A DNA stretch of 64,000 nucleotides from Proteus columbae (GTDB lineage Bacteria; Pseudomonadota; Gammaproteobacteria; Enterobacterales; Enterobacteriaceae): NCBI RefSeq assembly GCF_002777965.1, contig NZ_NGVR01000021.1, positions 47,690 to 111,689 on the forward strand. The letters are read 5' to 3'. This document shows positions 40,605 to 51,638 of the stretch, one piece after another. The notes beneath the pieces were generated by a model. That model was not told the origin of the DNA, ran no database searches, and saw only the letters and a program-made list of their open reading frames with translations. How positions within the stretch are numbered: position 1 is the stretch's first letter; each line of letters begins with the position of its first letter. A program made the translations under genes and the position numbers.

Positions 40605-41891
40605 TTACAGTAAGTGTCGATTTTCTTTTAAACGATCAGCAAGTGTTTTTTCTATATCTGCTCGTATTAATTTGGAAACATCATATTCTTTGGCAAGTGA
40701 TGAGAATCGAGCAATAACATCAACGGTATGATGAATATACGCTTGTGCTTGTTGCCAACTTTCAAAACCAGCTATTTCAGCAAGTTGCTTTATTGTATTT
40801 AATGGTGGCTTTTTACCATATCCAGCAAATGAAGTGATATGTTCATTTCTAGGATTGGGATTATAAGTCACATCATAAAAAGGGGCTGGCTCCCAATGTC
40901 CATCATCATATTGTAGAAATGACCAATTTTTACTGTGATCATCTTGATTAGAAGCGAATAGATTAAAAATGGCTCGTTTAAATTGGAGTTGCCCAGCTGA
41001 AACTGATTTGCATAGTACACGATTTACTTTGATTAAATCTTCATAATCTAAAGAAGGTAACCTAAAATCAGCATCTAGTAATCCGCATGCGCTGTGCATG
41101 ATTAAACGCCCTGATTTACCAGAACTATTTGTGATACGATCAAAACGTTTTAATGCTAGCCAAGATTTTCCATTACTGTTTTTAGGAACGTCAATAAGTC
41201 GCCATTGTGGAGGATTAAGCTCTAGCTCTTTTGCTAGAGTGAGATAGATGGCTTCACATAGTCCTTCATCGTGACCAAGAGGTAAGTTTTTGGACGTAAA
41301 TTTGATCAACCACGATTCATCACCTTCTTCTTCATATGTTTTACATTGATTAAAATCGTCCTGATTAAAATAAAGTAACGCTTTAGGTCTCGCCCCTCCA
41401 GAGCTACCAACAATAGCAAGCTCAGATAAAACGGTTTCTGTTTGCCCGTCAAATACAGCTTGTGCTTCTAACCCTAAATTAATCAAGTCAACTTCAAAAT
41501 GTTCATCTGTTTGATAGTCAGAGATAGGTAAATAAGATAATCCCCCCATACCTTTATTACTAACAAAGGCTAGCCTGTCCATTGCTGTAATTTCATGTGG
41601 TTGTATGCCGTGTTGGCGAAAAATTCTATCTTGTAATAATCGTCCCCACCCATCAGGTAAACTATCAGAGAAAATCCCATGCAAATTACCATGAGGTTTT
41701 TTAGGTGCAATTTGTAAATCTGTATTATTTTTTAGATTAAAAGGAGAGCTATTACCATATTGTGTTAAATAGTGTGCATCGTATTGAAAAAACACATCAT
41801 TATTATTTTGTACTAATGCCCCCATTAAAACGGGATCGCCTGTAGACAATGTCCGTATTACATTTAATTGTTTTATTGGCTTAAAACTCAT
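40605..41891 (-). CDS. hipA: HipA-family serine/threonine kinase toxin
   Basis: 428 residues. The N-terminal subdomain has GNLHGIFSDSLPDGWGR, then a glycine-rich loop (VGSSGGARPKALL) with the serines that autophosphorylate in this family. WLIKFTS supplies the nucleotide lysine, NQDDHSKNWSF is the catalytic loop, and APFYDVTYNP the metal-binding segment. E. coli HipA phosphorylates glutamyl-tRNA synthetase and causes dormancy; targets differ within the family. An upstream in-frame start at 41960 is rejected because GAGGAGG precedes the ATG at 41891, which overlaps the hipB stop by 11 bases. Confidence 0.88.
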   Translation of the reverse strand: MSFKPIKQLNVIRTLSTGDPVLMGALVQNNNDVFFQYDAHYLTQYGNSSPFNLKNNTDLQIAPKKPHGNLHGIFSDSLPDGWGRLLQDRIFRQHGIQPHEITAMDRLAFVSNKGMGGLSYLPISDYQTDEHFEVDLINLGLEAQAVFDGQTETVLSELAIVGSSGGARPKALLYFNQDDFNQCKTYEEEGDESWLIKFTSKNLPLGHDEGLCEAIYLTLAKELELNPPQWRLIDVPKNSNGKSWLALKRFDRITNSSGKSGRLIMHSACGLLDADFRLPSLDYEDLIKVNRVLCKSVSAGQLQFKRAIFNLFASNQDDHSKNWSFLQYDDGHWEPAPFYDVTYNPNPRNEHITSFAGYGKKPPLNTIKQLAEIAGFESWQQAQAYIHHTVDVIARFSSLAKEYDVSKLIRADIEKTLADRLKENRHLL

Positions 41892-42174
41892 CTTGCAATA
41901 CCTCCTCAATCGTTCTTGGTATACGAGGCTTATTGACTTTTTTAGGGTCAACAACGGCATAAAGATTATTTAAATCATCAAGGCATTGCCAAAGTAACAA
42001 TAACTGACGTAGTGAAATTTTACCTTGTAGTTCAAATTTTTTGATCGTTGATGCTGGGACGGTACTGCGCTCAGCAAGTTGTTCGCGTGACCATTTTTCT
42101 TTTTCACGCAGTTTTCGTAAATGAGTAGCAAAGGCTCGACTTACATCGAGATCAGTAAGTAATGAGAGTTTCAT
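41881..42174 (-). CDS. hipB: HipB-like antitoxin, helix-turn-helix repressor
   Basis: 97 residues. A Cro/CI-type helix-turn-helix is visible (KLREKEKWSREQLAERSTVPASTIKKFE shortened to its core SREQLAERSTVPASTIKKFE). It neutralises HipA and should repress the operon at the large inverted repeat upstream. The symbol is by analogy. Confidence 0.85.
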   Translation of the reverse strand: MKLSLLTDLDVSRAFATHLRKLREKEKWSREQLAERSTVPASTIKKFELQGKISLRQLLLLWQCLDDLNNLYAVVDPKKVNKPRIPRTIEEVLQDEF

Positions 42175-42191
42175 TGTTAGCTCTAAATATA

Positions 42192-42256
42192 AAATGGATA
42201 CTATAATGTCTAATTATAGCATAAAATGGCCATTTTAGACATTATAGTATCCATTT
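42192..42256. promoter_or_regulatory. HipB-type operator with a 22-bp perfect inverted repeat
   Basis: The arms 42192-42213 and 42235-42256 are perfect inverted copies with 21 bases between. Each arm contains GGATA / TATCC, the half-sites known for E. coli HipB. The spacer holds most of a second palindrome, AAAATGGCCATTTT. It lies directly upstream of hipB. Confidence 0.75.
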
Positions 42257-42286
42257 AAGGAAAGTAGATTCAGTGGGAATTTTCTA

Positions 42287-43255
42287 TTAATTATGAGTTT
42301 TAGTAAAATTATCCATTGCTACTGGACGTTGTTTTTCATCTAAATAGTAATGAACACCTGCTTCAATGCCGTCTTCTCCTTCATAGAAAATATTAAAGCG
42401 AGTGCGCTTGCCATCATGATAAGCAATTACAGCACTGCCACCTTTTCCTAAACAGAATTGATGGAGATTACCTGTTGATATACAAATACTGTTATCACCA
42501 GATACCGTGACTTTACAGTTATCGCCGGTGTTAATTGCTACGGCGTTTTTTCCACTAACATTGATTTGCGCTAAATCACCTGTGTTAGTGATTTTGGCTC
42601 GATCTTGAGAGGCAGTAATGAAATTACGCGTACCACTATTTGCGATATGAACACCATTACCTGAGGCATAAATTTTGACATCATTACCACTATTACAAAT
42701 GCGGGAGCGTCCGCCTAAGCTGCCAATGCGACATTGATTACCCGTATTACATACTTTTCCTGCAAAACCAGTATTTATCAATTGATTGTTATAACCTGTG
42801 TTGGCAATGCTGTTTTCATCGCCAGAAAAAGCCACAATATTATTACTCCCACACAAAGCAAGATCGGTGCTTAATTGCTGACTTTTTAAGATCAATTGAT
42901 GCCATTCGGTAGAAAATTGAATATTTTCAGATGTTGGCAAAGTGCTGTGATATGGCAGGCGTTGTAATGTCACACCTTGCTGTTGTTCATTGCCGAGCAG
43001 GAACAAGATGTTTTCCATGACTTCTTGTTCCTGTTTGGCAAAGGATGCTTCACTAAAATGACGTAAATAAATATATTGAATAAAGCTTTCTATCCACTGT
43101 GTACGGCGCTGTTTTATTAACTCACTATGGATAGCACTGTAAGTGCCTCCATCAGGAAAATAACGCAAAAACCAACGATAAAGCGAAGTTGAAACATGCA
43201 GCTGTCGTAAGTCTTTTTTTGTTAATCTAATATTTTCCTTTGAAGGGACTGACAT
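42287..43255 (-). CDS. ydhT: YdhT, protein with nine-residue solenoid repeats
   Basis: 322 residues, last gene of the ydh operon. Residues 1-130 are helical and resemble nothing I know. From about 134 to 268 there are 15 uninterrupted repeats of nine residues, of form [NAFV]-[ST]-G-x4-[IV]-x (examples NTGYNNQLI, NTGFAGKVC, NSGNDVKIY, VSGKNAVAI). This should fold into a narrow beta-solenoid. No signal peptide. The name rests on its place after ydhU in the conserved order; function unknown. Confidence 0.75.
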   Translation of the reverse strand: MSVPSKENIRLTKKDLRQLHVSTSLYRWFLRYFPDGGTYSAIHSELIKQRRTQWIESFIQYIYLRHFSEASFAKQEQEVMENILFLLGNEQQQGVTLQRLPYHSTLPTSENIQFSTEWHQLILKSQQLSTDLALCGSNNIVAFSGDENSIANTGYNNQLINTGFAGKVCNTGNQCRIGSLGGRSRICNSGNDVKIYASGNGVHIANSGTRNFITASQDRAKITNTGDLAQINVSGKNAVAINTGDNCKVTVSGDNSICISTGNLHQFCLGKGGSAVIAYHDGKRTRFNIFYEGEDGIEAGVHYYLDEKQRPVAMDNFTKTHN

Positions 43256-43280
43256 ATAAGCTCCTTAATCCATGTATTAA

Positions 43281-44078
43281 TTAGTGTCTATGGTAACCAT
43301 CAACCATACTGCGAAATGTTTGGAATGGTGTTTTTCCTGTTGTACACAGATAAAGGTGACCAATGATAAAAAAGACACTACATACAGCTAATATTTGGTG
43401 TGCAATTAATAACCATGCTTTAAATATTACGGCATCAGCAGGAATAAATGCTGGGTTTTGCAGTAAAACACCCGTTATCAAAAGCAGTGGAACTAATGCA
43501 TACATCACACCTAAATAAGCCATTTGTTGCAGTGGATTAAATTTAACATTGGGTGTTGCTGGGAAGGGGTGATCTTCGCCTTTGATAATACCGTAGAGGT
43601 AAAAACGAACCTGCATTAAGGCGCGTTGTAACCAATTTTTACCATCAATACGGTAAAACTTGCCATTACCACCCACAAGGTTAATCAGGACAAAGGATAA
43701 CCAGCACACTAAGAGCAGATAACCACAGATCTCATGTACGCTAACTAATAACGCGGTATCGTGTGCAGAAAGTAGGGCAAAATGGTTAATGCCACCACTG
43801 AGAAGTAACAGGATAAATAAAGAGGCATTACTCCAGTGCCACAAACGCACTGCTTTAGAGTAAAGATAGAGCTTCTCTTCTTTATGCGACTCACCGTGTG
43901 GTGTGGCAAAGCGATAACGCAAGAAGCCATGCAGTGCAAGAACAAGCAACATTCCCACTAAGAGTACACCTGCAACAATTAGCCAAAGGGGAAAATAGTC
44001 AGGCGTATAGATTAAAACATACTCTTTTAGTGCGGCTTGGAACTGAGCGCTGTCTGGCATTGTATTGACGATACTCAT
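43281..44078 (-). CDS. ydhU: YdhU, cytochrome b-type membrane subunit
   Basis: 265 residues. The first hydrophobic helix is followed by four helices of the bacterial cytochrome b561 / thiosulfate-reductase type, with histidines for haem in AVRLWHWSNASLF, VHEICGYL and HLYLCTTGKTPF. It probably links the Fe-S proteins YdhX/YdhY to the quinone pool. It overlaps ydhX by four bases. Confidence 0.85.
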   Translation of the reverse strand: MSIVNTMPDSAQFQAALKEYVLIYTPDYFPLWLIVAGVLLVGMLLVLALHGFLRYRFATPHGESHKEEKLYLYSKAVRLWHWSNASLFILLLLSGGINHFALLSAHDTALLVSVHEICGYLLLVCWLSFVLINLVGGNGKFYRIDGKNWLQRALMQVRFYLYGIIKGEDHPFPATPNVKFNPLQQMAYLGVMYALVPLLLITGVLLQNPAFIPADAVIFKAWLLIAHQILAVCSVFFIIGHLYLCTTGKTPFQTFRSMVDGYHRH

Positions 44079-44746
44079 ACTTTACCCTCCTCTTGAACAT
44101 GAGGCCCTACACGGCGATAAAGATGTGGTTTTCCTACACCATCAAGTTGATAAATATAGTAATCGTGTGTTTTGAGCCATTCTTGAATTTGAGGGCTGTC
44201 TTCTCTGCCAAATAACAAGGCATTTTGTGGACAAGCGCTCACACAAATCGGTGGGAAACCTTTTTGTAATCGAGACTCAAGACAAAAATCACATTTATCA
44301 GCAACATGTGTCACCGGGTTAAGATAACGGACTTGGTATGGACATGCCGATATACAATAACTACAACCAATACATTTCTCTTTATTAACACGAACAATGC
44401 CATTGGTTTCATCACGCCAAGAAGCACCCGTAGGACAAACCGAGATACAAGGGGCATCTTCACATTGTTGGCAAGAGTGTCTAAAGAAATGGTATTTATC
44501 GTTATCTTCTTTGAGGCTTAATGGAATATGAGCAATATCCATTCGAGCCATTCCATTGGGTACTTTATTTAATCGACGACATGCAGTGGCACAGATATTA
44601 CAGCCATTACAGAGCGTCTCATCGTGGATCATGGCATAGCGGATAGGTTTTTTTTCTGCTGTCGCTGCAAGCGCACTTCCTAGTGGCGCGCTGAAAAAAA
44701 TGACCGATCCCATACCTGCTACAAATTTACGGCGAGAAACACGCAT
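44075..44746 (-). CDS. ydhX: YdhX, exported ferredoxin-like Fe-S protein
   Basis: 223 residues. A Tat-like signal (RVSRRKFVAGMGSVIFF) is followed by cysteine groups for four [4Fe-4S] clusters: CNGCNICATACRR, CQQCEDAPCISVCP, CIGCSYCISACP, and CDFC followed by CVSACP. This is the DmsB-type electron-transfer family, acting outside the cytoplasm and presumably docking on YdhU. Confidence 0.88.
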   Translation of the reverse strand: MRVSRRKFVAGMGSVIFFSAPLGSALAATAEKKPIRYAMIHDETLCNGCNICATACRRLNKVPNGMARMDIAHIPLSLKEDNDKYHFFRHSCQQCEDAPCISVCPTGASWRDETNGIVRVNKEKCIGCSYCISACPYQVRYLNPVTHVADKCDFCLESRLQKGFPPICVSACPQNALLFGREDSPQIQEWLKTHDYYIYQLDGVGKPHLYRRVGPHVQEEGKV

Positions 44747-44812
44747 TATTTTTGCTCCTCAGTCTGATGATGTTGTAATACCCACATCGAATTTCGTTGA
44801 TAAGGCAGAACG

Positions 44813-45529
44813 TTAAGGGTTTTCATGTTGTTCTACCTCAATCCATTCAGTTAAGCCTCGTGCTTTGCCGTAACTCATTAACGTATTGCTAAAGAGATAA
44901 GGGGCATCGTTGGACGCTAAAACTTGCTGAATATCCTGAAAATCAGGGTGAGTTTTCATCAGTGTCAGTGCATCTTCAATCTCTGAAGCCGTGTACTGAA
45001 AAGGTTCAGACATCAACATGCTTTGTTTCAATGGTCGAGGATAAGTTTCGCATTCAAAACGAACGACACCTGCAATTGCTGTACAAATATCCGCATGGCG
45101 GTTTAATAATTGCAGTTGTGCGAAATTATCTGACATAAATTCATCAGAGTAGAAATAATCCTCGCCATTGAGACTTAAATGGGCGATATCAATAAACTCG
45201 TCGCTCTTTAACGCGATTTCTAACTGTGCAATATCCTCTTCAGTCAGAGAATAGGGTGCATCATACAGCGTTGAAATAGCTAACAGTTCACCTTCTTTTG
45301 AACATTGACGTATCGCATTCGCTAGATGTTGTTCGGCAGATAATTCTGCTATCTCTGCAACGGGTTCTTCTACGATATCCGTTGAGGTGTTAGCACTACG
45401 TCCAACACCTGTTTCTGATAGTGGCAGTAACCAACGGCGACGAGAAATATCAGGTTGCTCTAAAGCAATATCTGCATCATCAGCGATATCTTGTGGTATA
45501 GAAGCCGATGCACTTTGTTCTATCATCAT
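44813..45529 (-). CDS. ydhW: YdhW, uncharacterised protein of the ydh operon
   Basis: 238 residues, acidic, no membrane segment or signal. RRRWLLPLSETG near residue 32 and two similar helical stretches (SLTEEDIAQLEIALKS and TASEIEDALTLMKTHP) suggest an internal duplication. I recognise it only by position between ydhV and ydhX. It may be an assembly chaperone, which is a guess. Two ATG codons are in tandem; the second (45526) has slightly better spacing to AAGGAG. Confidence 0.7.
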   Translation of the reverse strand: MMIEQSASASIPQDIADDADIALEQPDISRRRWLLPLSETGVGRSANTSTDIVEEPVAEIAELSAEQHLANAIRQCSKEGELLAISTLYDAPYSLTEEDIAQLEIALKSDEFIDIAHLSLNGEDYFYSDEFMSDNFAQLQLLNRHADICTAIAGVVRFECETYPRPLKQSMLMSEPFQYTASEIEDALTLMKTHPDFQDIQQVLASNDAPYLFSNTLMSYGKARGLTEWIEVEQHENP

Positions 45530-45548
45530 GATCTCCTTCTTTTACCTA

Positions 45549-47678
<2,130 letters not shown>

Positions 47679-47703
47679 TCAGTGATGTGATTGTCTGGAT
47701 TTA

Positions 47704-48333
47704 TTAAACAGTAATTTCTTTCCATTCAATGATTTGCAACGCGCCTGTTGGGCACGCTGATGCACACTCACCACATAAATTGCATTTGCCGGATTTTTTA
47801 GTTTGTGGGTTGACGGTTGCCATCATCCACGGACAAGCTGTTGTACAGGCGGCACAACCAATACAACGACGTGTATCAACGACAATACAGCCGAACTCTT
47901 CTTGATAACGGATAGCTTTGACTGGGCAGACCTTCATACATTCAGGATCTTTACATTGACGACATGTATCTGTTGTAAAGTTTAAATCGCCATAAAGTCC
48001 ACCACCGGAGCCAATACCTTTATCACCAAAATAAAAATGACGATGGATTTTGGTGCGTGAGAAGAATGATCCAACGCTTCCATCATTCCATGTTGTACAT
48101 GCTGTTTCGCAACGGTGACATCCTGTGCAACGCGCTCTATTTGTGACTAAAACGCCTTTAGGTGTTGTTGTTAATTGAATTATTCCGCTGTCTATTTCTT
48201 CTTGCTTACAACCTAAAAGAGAAAGCAATGCGGGTGCTATTGTGATCCCTGCAAGCCCTTTACCGGATATTCGCAGAAACTCTAGTCTTGATAGCCCAAT
48301 ATCTAATATTGGACGATGATGTGTATCAGACAT
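47704..48333 (-). CDS. ydhY: YdhY, ferredoxin-like Fe-S protein
   Basis: 209 residues, first gene of the ydh operon. The N-terminal hydrophobic stretch (ISGKGLAGITIAPALLSLLGC) is followed by four cysteine groups: CTGCHRCETACTTW, CRQCKDPECMKVCP, CIGCAACTTACP, and CNLCGECASACP. It carries electrons for YdhV. In E. coli the operon is activated by FNR and repressed by nitrate through NarL. Confidence 0.88.
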   Translation of the reverse strand: MSDTHHRPILDIGLSRLEFLRISGKGLAGITIAPALLSLLGCKQEEIDSGIIQLTTTPKGVLVTNRARCTGCHRCETACTTWNDGSVGSFFSRTKIHRHFYFGDKGIGSGGGLYGDLNFTTDTCRQCKDPECMKVCPVKAIRYQEEFGCIVVDTRRCIGCAACTTACPWMMATVNPQTKKSGKCNLCGECASACPTGALQIIEWKEITV

Positions 48334-48884
48334 TAATATTTATCTCCGCTTAACTAATTTTATTAAGAAATAAGTTGTGATGATAAATTCTTTATTTACC
48401 CGCTTGCTTTATCGTTATATAAAAAATATAATAACGATATCGTTAGCAGATAGATTATAGATTTCAACTCTTTTTATGATTAAAAAACACGTTGTAAGAA
48501 AATGTTAAATATTTGTGTTTACAATGTGTTATCTCCATTTTTTACGTATTTTTATTATCCTTTCTGATAGTGTGGTTATTAAAAAATTTATTCTGTGATT
48601 ACTATCATAGAAATAAAAATAATTCGTGTTATTTAATTTGTTTAATTAAATGATTATTATTTTTATCTGTAATTACGAAAGAGAATAACTACTATTTATA
48701 TATATTCTATTATTGAAATTGAATTAAAGGTGATTTGTTCTTGTATTTTATTTAATGTTATTATTTTAATAATTAATTGATATTCGATATTAATTATCGA
48801 TTAAATGAAATATGAGTTTTGATTATTATTAATAGCTACAAATATGAATAAATTGTAAAACCATGACTAGATCATTTTTATAAA
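48334..48884. other. AT-rich region upstream of ydhY
   Basis: About 550 bases with no gene. It contains the inverted repeat ATCGTTAT-N12-ATAACGAT (48411-48438), next to the palindrome AACGATATCGTT (48433-48444), and an FNR/CRP-like site listed separately. Confidence 0.5.
48593..48610 (-). promoter_or_regulatory. FNR/CRP-like site upstream of the ydh operon
   Basis: CTGTGATTACTATCATAG has the TGAT-N4-ATCA core of FNR and TGTGA of CRP, so sequence alone does not decide. E. coli ydhY is FNR-controlled. It is about 268 bases before the ydhY start, unusually far. Confidence 0.4.
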
Positions 48885-48922
48885 AAAAGAAACCTTATCT
48901 AATTAAGAAAAGGTTTCTTTTG
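48885..48922 (-). terminator. Terminator of ggt
   Basis: AAAGAAACCTT-N12-AAGGTTTCTTT with an A7 run on the left giving the T-run on the ggt strand. Confidence 0.8.
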
Positions 48923-48947
48923 TTTGTTTCATCATTTGTTTTTATGG

Positions 48948-50708
48948 TTAGTAACCCACGGCTTTCCCCGCAGGGCGACGAACATCATTTGATCCATAAA
49001 GATAACCTTCACGCACTGCACCAGAAACAGCTGAGTCATTACCTGATGATGCGGGTATCACACCTTCTTCTCCGGGAAGTCCAACCATAATCAATTCAGC
49101 TGCTCCCCACGGGGTTTGTTCTACCATTTTATATCCCATAGCTGAGAGTTTTTCTAAAGTGTCTTTTGATAATCCTCGTTGTTCATAATAAACCTCATCA
49201 GGTAGCCATTGATGATGAATACGAGGGCTATTAACCGCTTCTTGTGGTGGCATACCGAACTCAATAATATTCAGTGCAGTTTGTAAGGTAATTGAAATAA
49301 TACGTGAACCCCCCGGTGATCCTAAAATTAAGAAAGGTTTGCCTTCCTTTGTCACAATGGTTGGGCTCATCGACGACAGTGGGCGTTTTAATGGGGCAAT
49401 GCTATTACGTTCACCTTGTACTAAACCATAGAGGTTTTTCTCGCCAACTTTGGTTGTAAAATCATCCATTTCATTATTGAGGAAAAAACCGGTTCCTGGT
49501 GCAATAACAACGGCACCGAAACGACCATTTATAGTATAAGTGGTTGAAACTGCGTTACCATTTTTATCTATAACTGAGTAGTGTGTTGTTTCAGGGCTTT
49601 CATGAGGAGCGATACCGGGTTGTACATTTTCTGATGGCGTTGCTTTGTTGGGGTGTATTTGTTGGCGAATATCTGTGGCATAAGCTTTGCTGAGTAACTT
49701 TTCTGTTGGATTGTTAATAAATTGAGGATCACCAAGAAAGGTGTTTCTGTCCATATAAGCATGACGCATTGCTTCCGTTAGAGTATGAACATATTCAGCT
49801 GAATTAAAGCCCATCGATTTAAGATCATAACCTTCCAAAATATTCAGGGTTTGGCAGATAGTGACTCCGCCTGAACTTGGCGGTGGTGCAGAAATAAATT
49901 CGTAACCCCGATAAGTACAGGTGATAGGTTTGGTTTCGGTGATAGTGAAGTTTGCGAAATCATCTTTGGTTAGCATTCCCTTATGCTGTTTTGAGGCCTC
50001 TTCTACTTTTTTAGGAATTTCACCTTGATAAAAAGCCTCAGCACCTTGCTTTGCAATAAGCTCAAGCGTATTGGCTAAATCAGTCTGAATTAAGCGATCA
50101 CCGGGTTGCCATGCTGTTCCATCTGGTTTTAAGAAAATTTTTGCCGACTCAGGATCTTGTTTAAAGCGTTCTGTTGTTGTTTCTAATACATCAGTATCAG
50201 CACGCGTTAAAATATAGCCTTCTCTTGCAAGTTTAATCGCAGGCGCCATCACTTCTTGGCGTGAAAGAGTGCCATATTTTTCCAACGCAGCATCAAGCCC
50301 TTTTACCGTACCAGGTACACCTGAAGCGAGATAGCCATATAAACTGGCACCTTTAATTAAGTTACCTTCTTTATCTAAATACATATTTTTAGACGCTGCG
50401 GCAGGCGCGGTTTCTCTAAAATTAATAAAAGTATTTGTGCCATCAGCAAGGTGTATTGTCATGAAGCCACCACCACCAATATTACCGCAGCAGGCATTTA
50501 CGACAGCTTGCGCATAACCAACTGCAACGGCAGCATCTATCGCATTTCCCCCTTTTTGTAAAATATCATTCCCGACTTGTGATGCTAAATGTTGAGAAGA
50601 GACAACCATACCATGTTGTGCTTCGACAGCGGGTTCATAGGCCGCATAAAGTGAATGTGAAAAAAGAGCGGTGAGTAACAGCAGGTGAGTCTTTTTTATA
50701 GTAATCAT
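48948..50708 (-). CDS. ggt: Gamma-glutamyltransferase
   Basis: 586 residues. A signal peptide (THLLLLTALFSHSLYA-AYEP) exports it to the periplasm. The precursor cuts itself before the nucleophilic threonine in ETTHYSVIDKNGNAVSTTYT, giving large and small subunits. Other marks are GGNAIDAAVAVGYA, GNIGGGGFM, INFRETAPAA, FISAPPPSSGGVT and LGSPGGSRIIS. It moves or hydrolyses the gamma-glutamyl group of glutathione, a trait prominent in Proteus. The ATG at 50708, with GGAG six bases before, is preferred over 50720. Confidence 0.95.
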   Translation of the reverse strand: MITIKKTHLLLLTALFSHSLYAAYEPAVEAQHGMVVSSQHLASQVGNDILQKGGNAIDAAVAVGYAQAVVNACCGNIGGGGFMTIHLADGTNTFINFRETAPAAASKNMYLDKEGNLIKGASLYGYLASGVPGTVKGLDAALEKYGTLSRQEVMAPAIKLAREGYILTRADTDVLETTTERFKQDPESAKIFLKPDGTAWQPGDRLIQTDLANTLELIAKQGAEAFYQGEIPKKVEEASKQHKGMLTKDDFANFTITETKPITCTYRGYEFISAPPPSSGGVTICQTLNILEGYDLKSMGFNSAEYVHTLTEAMRHAYMDRNTFLGDPQFINNPTEKLLSKAYATDIRQQIHPNKATPSENVQPGIAPHESPETTHYSVIDKNGNAVSTTYTINGRFGAVVIAPGTGFFLNNEMDDFTTKVGEKNLYGLVQGERNSIAPLKRPLSSMSPTIVTKEGKPFLILGSPGGSRIISITLQTALNIIEFGMPPQEAVNSPRIHHQWLPDEVYYEQRGLSKDTLEKLSAMGYKMVEQTPWGAAELIMVGLPGEEGVIPASSGNDSAVSGAVREGYLYGSNDVRRPAGKAVGY

Positions 50709-50954
50709 TATTATCTCCATCTATAACAGGGAGTTATATTTAATAAATACAAATATAGAGTTTTACGCTGTTATTAATACGAAATTAACAATTGCGTAAC
50801 AATAATTATAGAGAGAGGTTATTGGTGATGAGAATTTTTTTTGATGTGATGATCACAAAACTATCTTTAAGCAGGTAAACAATACGCTTGTGTATAACTT
50901 ATTGCAGTAATAAATAGAGTTGATAAGAAATAAATAGATAAGTGCTGAATAAAC
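50709..50954. other. Region upstream of ggt
   Basis: About 245 bases with no gene; presumably the ggt promoter. A short palindrome GTGATGATCAC (50846-50856) is the only regular element seen; its spacing does not fit CRP. Confidence 0.35.
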
Positions 50955-50984
50955 AAAAAAAGCCTGTTTTTTCACAGGCTTTTA
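50955..50984 (-). terminator. Terminator of the peroxiredoxin gene
   Basis: AAAAAAAGCCTGT-TTTTTC-ACAGGCTTTT, 25 bases after the stop codon. Confidence 0.85.
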
Positions 50985-51008
50985 GAAATGCATTAGCTTA
51001 CTGAACGA

Positions 51009-51611
51009 TTACAGTTTGCTTGAGTTTGCTTTCAGATATTTAGCAACGCCGTCTGGAGATGCGCCCATACCTTCTTGACCTTTTTCCCACTGTGCAGGGC
51101 ACACTTCGCCGTGTTCTTCATGGAATTGCAGTGCATCAACGGTACGGATCATTTCATCAATGTTACGACCTAATGGCAGATCGTTAACGACTTGGTGACG
51201 AACAACGCCTTCTTTGTCAATCAGGAATGAACCACGCAGAGCAACGCCTGCTTCTGGGTGTTCGATACCGTAAGCTTTGATAATGTCATGTTTGATATCC
51301 GCAACCATTGGATATTTAACTTCACCAATACCGCCATCATCAATTGGCGTTTTACGCCATGCGTTATGAACAAATTCAGAGTCCATAGAAACACCGATGA
51401 TTTCTACGCCACGTTTTTTGAATTCTTCAAAACGGTGATCAAATGCAATCAGCTCTGAAGGGCAAACAAATGTGAAATCCATTGGCCAGAAGAAAATAAC
51501 GGCAGGTTTGCCTTTGATAAATGAATGCAGGTTGAAATCATTAACAATTTCACCATTACCTAAAACGGCTGCTGCGGTGAAATCAGGGGCTTTGCGAGTA
51601 ACCAGAACCAT
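51009..51611 (-). CDS. 2-Cys peroxiredoxin of the AhpC/TSA family
   Basis: 200 residues. The peroxidatic Cys lies in FWPMDFTFVCPSELIAF (near 51), and the resolving Cys in HGEVCPAQW (near 170). It reduces hydrogen and alkyl peroxides in the cytoplasm. It is longer than E. coli AhpC (187) and resembles the type called peroxiredoxin C or TsaA in Yersinia and relatives. No ahpF is adjacent, so thioredoxin may be its reductant. The frame is open upstream to 51650, but CAGGAG precedes the ATG at 51611. The leader runs into four ERIC copies within 28 bases. Confidence 0.93.
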   Translation of the reverse strand: MVLVTRKAPDFTAAAVLGNGEIVNDFNLHSFIKGKPAVIFFWPMDFTFVCPSELIAFDHRFEEFKKRGVEIIGVSMDSEFVHNAWRKTPIDDGGIGEVKYPMVADIKHDIIKAYGIEHPEAGVALRGSFLIDKEGVVRHQVVNDLPLGRNIDEMIRTVDALQFHEEHGEVCPAQWEKGQEGMGASPDGVAKYLKANSSKL

Positions 51612-51638
51612 AATGTACTCCTGTAAATTGAAAGAGTT

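Noticed and set aside
44740..44824. Short open frame in the gap between ydhW and ydhX
   Set aside because: It runs out of frame into ydhX and no ribosome site is evident; probably chance.
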